Below, piece after piece: positions 7,136 through 10,885 of a stretch of 10,885 nucleotides of DNA (the stretch's first letter is position 1; the number at the start of each line of letters is the position of its first letter). The DNA is from Chloroflexota bacterium (GTDB lineage Bacteria; Chloroflexota; Chloroflexia; JAMDCE01). The DNA lies in NCBI GenBank assembly GCA_023489135.1, contig JAMDCE010000685.1, positions 1 to 10,885 of the forward strand, in the 5' to 3' direction. The notes beneath the pieces are model-generated. The model did no database searches, was not told where the DNA came from, and was given only the letters and a program-made list of their open reading frames with translations. A program made the translations under genes and the position numbers.

Positions 7136-7777
7136 ATGGGTACAATTCGGCTACTAGTTGTGGATGACCACCCGGTGGTGCGAAAGGGTATCAAATGTGT
7201 ACTCGCCGGTGAGAAGGACATTGAAGTTGTTGGAGAGGCGGGGAACTCCTCGACCGCACTGCAGGCAGCAGCCGAATGTCGGCCCGACGTGGTTTGCCTG
7301 GATTTGATGATGCCTGGATCTAATGGCGGTGCGGCAGTCCGTCGGCTGAAGAAAGCCTGCCCACAGGCCAAGGTCATCGTTTTGACCGCTTTCAGCCAAG
7401 AACAATACCTGTTCGGTGCTGTGGAAGCAGGGGCGGATGCTTATCTCCTGAAGAGTGTTGACATGGAGGAGTTGGCATCGACCATCAGGGCCGTTCACAA
7501 TGGGGAACGTTTACTGAGCCCTGAGCTTGTGGGGAAGCTCATCGGGCGATATCAGGACATATCAAAGCAAATAAAAAAGCAGGACAATAGTCTATCGGAC
7601 TTTGAAATGCGTGTTCTGGAGTTGGTGGCTTCGGGAGCGAGCAACAAACAGATTGGGGAGTTGCTGTTCATGAGCGAGGCCACGATAAAACGGAAGTTGC
7701 AGGATCTCTGCCAAAAACTGGGGGCTGTGGATCGCGTCCAGGTTGTGGTAGAGGCCATTAACAAGGGGCTGATTTAG
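7136..7777 (+). CDS. NarL/FixJ (LuxR-type) response regulator transcription factor
   Basis: A 213-residue regulator and the obvious partner of the kinase, whose stop is one base upstream. AAGGAG in the end of the kinase gene serves as ribosome site. The receiver domain (about 3-118) has the acidic pair Asp10-Asp11, phospho-acceptor Asp56 in CLDLMMPG, Thr84 and Lys106. A short charged linker (142-151) leads to a LuxR C-terminal HTH (about 152-213) with LELVASGASNKQIGELLFMS and an ending GLI. Two positions differ from the usual LuxR pattern. The common TxRE opening is SDFE (154-157), and the TVKxH of the recognition helix is TIKRK (183-187). Phosphorylation by the HisKA_3 kinase should control DNA binding. 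Targets are unknown; the adjacent intergenic regions are the first to consider. Confidence 0.95.
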   Translation: MGTIRLLVVDDHPVVRKGIKCVLAGEKDIEVVGEAGNSSTALQAAAECRPDVVCLDLMMPGSNGGAAVRRLKKACPQAKVIVLTAFSQEQYLFGAVEAGADAYLLKSVDMEELASTIRAVHNGERLLSPELVGKLIGRYQDISKQIKKQDNSLSDFEMRVLELVASGASNKQIGELLFMSEATIKRKLQDLCQKLGAVDRVQVVVEAINKGLI

Positions 7778-7912
7778 GTTTTATTCCTCGTCTACTCCTC
7801 AAACTCCCGATCGCTCGCCGGAAGATCTGCGCCTGAAGATATCCTTCTACTCGTTTGACGCTCGCATTGCAAGCCCATAACTGGTAGGCCTTCGATGGCA
7901 TAGAAACAATTA

Positions 7913-7966
7913 GACCCATTTGGGCCAGAACTTAGCCAAACTTGACCCATTTGTAGCTTCACTTAG
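7913..7966. repeat. Two-copy direct repeat, 31-base period (candidate operator pair)
   Basis: GACCCATTTG at 7913-7922 recurs at 7944-7953, and ACTTAG at 7930-7935 recurs at 7961-7966. Both blocks are shifted by exactly 31 bases, while the 7 bases between them differ. Three DNA turns per period would place two bound proteins on the same face. The core resembles the NarL heptamer TACYYMT at 6 of 7 positions (GACCCAT), which is only suggestive because this regulator's recognition helix is unusual. Confidence 0.5.
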
Positions 7967-7977
7967 ATCGGTCAGTA

Positions 7978-8037
7978 GCCTAGAATCCGGCAGGCTTATA
8001 GTAGGCAGCGTGCAGCTAAAAATGCCTCGAGGCTTAT
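7978..8037. repeat. Repeated dyad element GCCT...AGGCTTAT
   Basis: AGGCTTAT occurs at 7992-7999 and 8030-8037. Each copy is preceded by its complement half GCCT, with 10 intervening bases in the first (GCCT at 7978-7981) and 2 in the second, where GCCTCGAGGC (8024-8033) is a perfect 10-base palindrome. The repeats are short and may be chance. They could be regulator half-sites ahead of the M24 genes. Confidence 0.25.
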
Positions 8038-8063
8038 GTCTTTTGCAAATGCTTCGGAGGATA

Positions 8064-8111
8064 ATGTGGTCGAGTGAACTGAAGCAATCTTCAAGAGGAG
8101 GAGCATTATGA
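8064..8111 (+). other. Possible 15-codon leader ORF overlapping the first M24 start
   Basis: An ATG at 8064 stands three bases after GGAGG and encodes MWSSELKQSSRGGAL. Its TGA overlaps the ATG of the downstream gene (ATGA), the classic arrangement for translational coupling. Codon content of the last part is dictated by the ribosome site of the next gene, and the peptide is not recognised, so this may be coincidence. Confidence 0.25.
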
Positions 8112-9370
8112 GTCTGGTGAAACTCGAAGCCAAGGATTGGGTAACCGAAGTTCCCAGGTATCCTGACTACCCCTATGCCGAGTGGAAAAGGCGGATCAAT
8201 CGGGCCAAGCAATTGATGAACGAAAATGGAATAGATGCTCTCGTCGTATGGAAGAGAGAAAACGTCAGGTATTTCTTCGGCCACCAAACCACGCACTGGG
8301 AGTTTCCTAGCATTCAACCCGGCGTTGGCGTTATTCCCCTTGAGGGAGATCCAGTTCTAATAGTGCCTGATCTCCTTTTATATAACGCCCAGGCGTTTTG
8401 CTGGACGAGGGACATAAATTACCAACCAGCCGCCCATGAGGTTCCCAAGGAAAGAGCACTGCCGAAGGAAGTAGCTAATGTCGTCAAGGAACTGGGCTGT
8501 GCGAATAAGACCATCGCTTTGGAGTCGGGTCCTTTAGGCTGCATTTGGATTCCTCGGCCCTTAAACGACATCAGGGCATTTCAGAATAGCTTACCTGACG
8601 CCAAGCTCGTGGATGGTGACAAGGTCATCTGGGGTTGCCGGATGATGAAATCACCTTTCGAAATAGATCGAATAAGGCAGGCCGTTACGGTAATAACCCA
8701 AATGCATTCCGCTGTTGTGGAGCAATACCGACCTGGAATGACGGAGATGGATATCGCCAAGATTATCCACCACGTAGAGCTTAAGTCTGGCGATTTCCGG
8801 GGGGGAGACACGACCGTATGCTCCCACATCATATGTAATTTGGAAAAAGAAGGGGTGTGCGATCTCTTAGCTCTCGACGACGTCACTATAGGCAAGAACG
8901 ATTACCTACAGGTCGATTTGCAGCACAAACATAAGGGCTATTGGGCCGATACGGCAAGAATATACCAGGTTGGCCCTATCTCCGACATCGTCAAGAGAAA
9001 CTACGAGTTGTGCGCCGAAGGCCTCGACAGCGCCCGGGCCATGATCAGGCCGGGTGTGAAGATCAGTGATCTTTACCGGGCCGCTGTCAAGCCAGTGAAA
9101 TCGGTTGGCATAGAGCCGCTTGAAATGGCCGGGCACGGTATAGGCCTAGATGTTCACGAGCCACCCTCCATAGACATTACCAACGAAGAAATGGTTCTCG
9201 AAGAAGGCATGGTTTTCACCATCGAGGTGTGGGTGTTCACCGACCTGAAGAGGAATGGTGGGACAGGAGTCTTTGGGTTTGAGGATATATATGTATGCAC
9301 CGATAAGGGTTTCGAGAAGATAGAGGGACTCCCCAAGGACATCATTCAAGTTACGCACCCGTTCGCCTAG
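8108..9370 (+). CDS. M24-family metallopeptidase-like enzyme (creatinase/Xaa-Pro peptidase fold), copy 1
   Basis: A 420-residue cytoplasmic protein with a creatinase-type N-terminal domain (about 24-175) and a pita-bread M24 catalytic domain (about 185-405). All five dinuclear-metal ligands are present: Asp270, Asp281, His343 in AGHGIG, Glu373 in FTIEVWVF and Glu392 in GFED. The second conserved histidine is His350 in HEPP. This argues for a metal-dependent hydrolase, unlike creatinase, which lacks the metal site. M24B includes aminopeptidase P, prolidase, ectoine hydrolase (DoeA) and the DMSP lyase DddP, so the substrate cannot be named. There is no signal peptide. The start is fixed by the strong AGAGGAGG site a few bases upstream. 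It is followed 51 bases later by a close paralogue, and the two are likely co-transcribed with the flavoprotein gene beyond. Confidence 0.9.
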   Translation: MSLVKLEAKDWVTEVPRYPDYPYAEWKRRINRAKQLMNENGIDALVVWKRENVRYFFGHQTTHWEFPSIQPGVGVIPLEGDPVLIVPDLLLYNAQAFCWTRDINYQPAAHEVPKERALPKEVANVVKELGCANKTIALESGPLGCIWIPRPLNDIRAFQNSLPDAKLVDGDKVIWGCRMMKSPFEIDRIRQAVTVITQMHSAVVEQYRPGMTEMDIAKIIHHVELKSGDFRGGDTTVCSHIICNLEKEGVCDLLALDDVTIGKNDYLQVDLQHKHKGYWADTARIYQVGPISDIVKRNYELCAEGLDSARAMIRPGVKISDLYRAAVKPVKSVGIEPLEMAGHGIGLDVHEPPSIDITNEEMVLEEGMVFTIEVWVFTDLKRNGGTGVFGFEDIYVCTDKGFEKIEGLPKDIIQVTHPFA

Positions 9371-9421
9371 AACGTATTGAACATTGAATCGAAGTAACCG
9401 GAAATCAGGAGGAGAAGCATT

Positions 9422-10681
9422 ATGGCTCTGGTAAAGCTCCAACCTAAGGATTGGGTAACCGAAACTCCCAGATTCGCCGATTTTCCACGAGATGAGTGGG
9501 AAAGGCGAATCAATCGAGCCAAACAATTGATGAACGAAAACGGAATAGATGCTCTCGTAGTGTGGATGAGGGAGAACGTCAGATACTTCTTCGGCTTTCA
9601 AACGACCCACTGGGAGATCCCTAGCATCCAGCCTGGCGTTGGGATTATTCCCCTCGAGGGAGACCCAGTTATAATAGTGCCTGATCTCCTTTTGATAAAT
9701 GCTCAAGTGCTTGGGTGGTCGAGAAACATTATTTACCAGCCAAGGGCGCACGAAGTTCCGAAGGAGAGGGCGTTACCGAAAGAAGTCGCAAACATCGTCA
9801 AGGAACTGGGTTGTGGAAATAAGACTATCGCCTTGGAATCAGGTCCTTTAGGATGTATGTGGATCCCTCGACCGCTGAATGACATCGAAGCGTTCATAAA
9901 TGACTTACCTGACGCTAAGTTCGTCGATGGCGACAAGGTCATCTGGGGTTGTCGAATGATTAAGTCGCCACTGGAAATAGAGAGAATCAAGCGCGCCGCG
10001 CAGGTAATAACTGACTGCCACGCTGCTATAGTGGAACAGTTCAGGCCTGGAATGACTGAGCAGGATGTTGCCAAGATCATCCACGGCGTCGAGATCGACT
10101 CTGGCGAGCTTAGAGGGGGAGATACCTGCTTAGTTGCACACCTCGTCTGCAACCTCGAGAAAGAGGGCATATGCGATATCTTGGCACTCGACGATGTGAT
10201 GATAGGCAAGAACGACTACATCCAGGCCGATTTGCAGCACAAACATAAGGGGTATTGGGCCGACACGGCCAGGATGTTCCAAGTTAGTCCGATTACGGAC
10301 ATAATGAAGAGAAATTACGAGCTGTGCGCTGAAGGCCTTGATAACGCCGCGGCTGCCATAAAACCCGGGGTGAGAATCGCCGAGGTGTACAGGACTGCCG
10401 TGGAACCGATTGTAAAAGCTGGTTACCGGCCGTTCGAGATGGCTGGACACGGTATAGGTCTGCATCCCCACGAGCCACCTTCCATAGATGGGACCAACGA
10501 CATGATCCTTGAACCTGGTATGGTCTTCACCATCGAGGTGTGGGTGTTCACTGACCTGAAAAGACATGATGGGTCCGGGGTATTTGGATATGAGGACCAG
10601 TATGTCTGCACGGATACCGGTCACGAGAGAATAGTGGGACTCCCTAAGGACATCATCCGAGTCTCGAACCCGATTTGGTAA
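9422..10681 (+). CDS. M24-family metallopeptidase-like enzyme (creatinase/Xaa-Pro peptidase fold), copy 2
   Basis: A 419-residue tandem paralogue of the preceding gene, about 75 percent identical by hand alignment with a single one-residue gap near residue 360. Metal ligands are conserved: Asp270, Asp281, His343, Glu372 and Glu391, with His350 also kept. The duplication includes the ribosome site, since both genes start after a similar AGGAGGAG...CATTATG context. Differences cluster at 96-108 (N-terminal domain), 191-200, 222-241, 328-337 and the extreme C-terminus, while the metal site is untouched. That pattern suggests the copies differ in substrate pocket or subunit contacts rather than in catalysis. 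M24B enzymes often form dimers whose N-terminal domains contribute to the partner's active site, so a heteromer is possible but inferred. The gene lies 37 bases before the next reading frame, and no terminator is seen between them. Confidence 0.9.
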   Translation: MALVKLQPKDWVTETPRFADFPRDEWERRINRAKQLMNENGIDALVVWMRENVRYFFGFQTTHWEIPSIQPGVGIIPLEGDPVIIVPDLLLINAQVLGWSRNIIYQPRAHEVPKERALPKEVANIVKELGCGNKTIALESGPLGCMWIPRPLNDIEAFINDLPDAKFVDGDKVIWGCRMIKSPLEIERIKRAAQVITDCHAAIVEQFRPGMTEQDVAKIIHGVEIDSGELRGGDTCLVAHLVCNLEKEGICDILALDDVMIGKNDYIQADLQHKHKGYWADTARMFQVSPITDIMKRNYELCAEGLDNAAAAIKPGVRIAEVYRTAVEPIVKAGYRPFEMAGHGIGLHPHEPPSIDGTNDMILEPGMVFTIEVWVFTDLKRHDGSGVFGYEDQYVCTDTGHERIVGLPKDIIRVSNPIW

Positions 10682-10718
10682 GTTTTGTTCTTTTAGGCCA
10701 TCTAGGAGGTAACAGACG

Positions 10719-10885
10719 GTGGATAAAGTAAAGATTCTGGGCATCGTTGGGAGCCCCAGAAAAAAAGGAAACACGGCGAAACTGGTTGCGAAGGCCCTTG
10801 AGGGAGCTATGAGTGTGCCAGGCATCGAGACAGAGCTCTACGAAATGGCCGGCAAGAAAATGCATCATTGCATCGGTTGCTGGAA
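10719..10885 (+). CDS. NADPH-dependent FMN reductase / iron-sulfur flavoprotein-like protein, N-terminal 55 codons (runs off right edge)
   Basis: A GTG start 8 bases after AGGAGGT (10704-10710) opens 55 codons to the window edge. The product begins with a short strand, ILGIVGSPR, followed by KKGNTAKLV. This is the flavodoxin-fold loop that grips the FMN phosphate (GSPRxxGNT, residues 11-19). Residues 50-54 read HCIGC, the beginning of the CxxC(x)nC cysteine cluster used by iron-sulfur flavoproteins, or a redox cysteine pair in related reductases. Such proteins move electrons between NAD(P)H or ferredoxin and acceptors in the cytoplasm of anaerobes. Spacing of 37 bases from the M24 gene suggests the same transcript. 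The family call is good; the exact subfamily needs the missing C-terminus. Confidence 0.8.
   Translation, partial: MDKVKILGIVGSPRKKGNTAKLVAKALEGAMSVPGIETELYEMAGKKMHHCIGCW

Larger units (their letters stand above)
7778..8107. other. Non-coding region upstream of the M24 pair
   Basis: 330 bases separate the response regulator from the first M24 gene. No clear terminator hairpin follows the regulator, and no convincing -35/-10 pair was found for the M24 genes. The region carries the 31-base-period direct repeat (7913-7966), a pair of AGGCTTAT copies with flanking dyads (7978-8037), and a possible 15-codon leader ORF (8064-8111). The last bases hold the AGAGGAGG ribosome site of the M24 gene. 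These features fit a regulated promoter region, but none is proven. Confidence 0.5.

Noticed and set aside
7778..7910. Intrinsic terminator after the response regulator
   Set aside because: I looked for a GC-rich stem followed by a T run and found only 3-4 base pairings, so none is called.
7942..7968. Promoter with TTGACC as -35 box inside the direct repeat
   Set aside because: The best -10 match (TTAGAT) needs a 15-base spacer and fits only 3 of 6 positions.
7920..8111. 63-residue frame from a TTG, ending at the M24 start
   Set aside because: No ribosome site at the TTG and it runs through the direct repeat; only the last 15 codons from the ATG at 8064 have a plausible start.
9146..9751. 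201-residue minus-strand open frame across the M24 junction
   Set aside because: It is antisense to two well-supported paralogous genes, and similar antisense frames occur in both copies, as expected for a shadow of duplicated coding sequence.

Overview
The window looks like a bacterial chromosome segment of moderate GC, with no mobile element, RNA gene or CRISPR array seen. Taxonomy cannot be fixed from sequence alone. The cytoplasmic PAS-GAF-HisKA_3 kinase, a nickel lactate racemase paired with a lone GlcD-type dehydrogenase, and tandem creatinase-fold M24 enzymes would suit Chloroflexota (Dehalococcoidia-like) or a Firmicutes-like anaerobe. That is a low-confidence inference.

Left block (1-4644, minus strand, transcribed leftward): an EamA/DMT exporter-type permease, then larA (nickel-pincer lactate racemase family), a GlcD/LctD-type FAD alpha-hydroxyacid dehydrogenase, and the 5' part of comEC (DNA-uptake channel), which runs off the left edge. 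larA, the dehydrogenase and comEC are packed with gaps of 3 and 9 bases. larA has its own good extended -10 promoter just downstream of the permease gene. Racemase plus D-hydroxyacid oxidase makes biochemical sense: either lactate enantiomer can be fed into one oxidase. comEC looks like a co-transcribed passenger.

Centre (4645-7777): a divergent intergenic region has two back-to-back sigma70-type promoters whose -35 boxes form one perfect inverted repeat, TTGTCAA-N4-TTGACAA. It reads rightward into a two-component pair. The first gene is a membrane-free histidine kinase with an apparent MerR-like helix-turn-helix at its N-terminus, followed by PAS, GAF, HisKA_3 and HATPase domains. The second, one base later, is a NarL/FixJ-type response regulator. 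Leftward, the permease gene has an odd start: an in-frame amber codon lies between a well-placed ATG with a strong ribosome binding site and the GTG that opens the long frame.

Right block (7778-10885, plus strand): a 330-base non-coding stretch carries a 31-base-period direct repeat. It is followed by two tandem paralogous M24-family metalloenzymes (about 75 percent identical by hand count) that keep all five metal ligands. The block ends with the start of an NADPH-dependent FMN reductase / iron-sulfur flavoprotein-like gene cut by the right edge.

No gene here proves a wholly new system. The most unusual items are the HTH-kinase fusion, the palindrome shared by the two divergent promoters, the interrupted permease start, and the repeat array ahead of the duplicated M24 pair.
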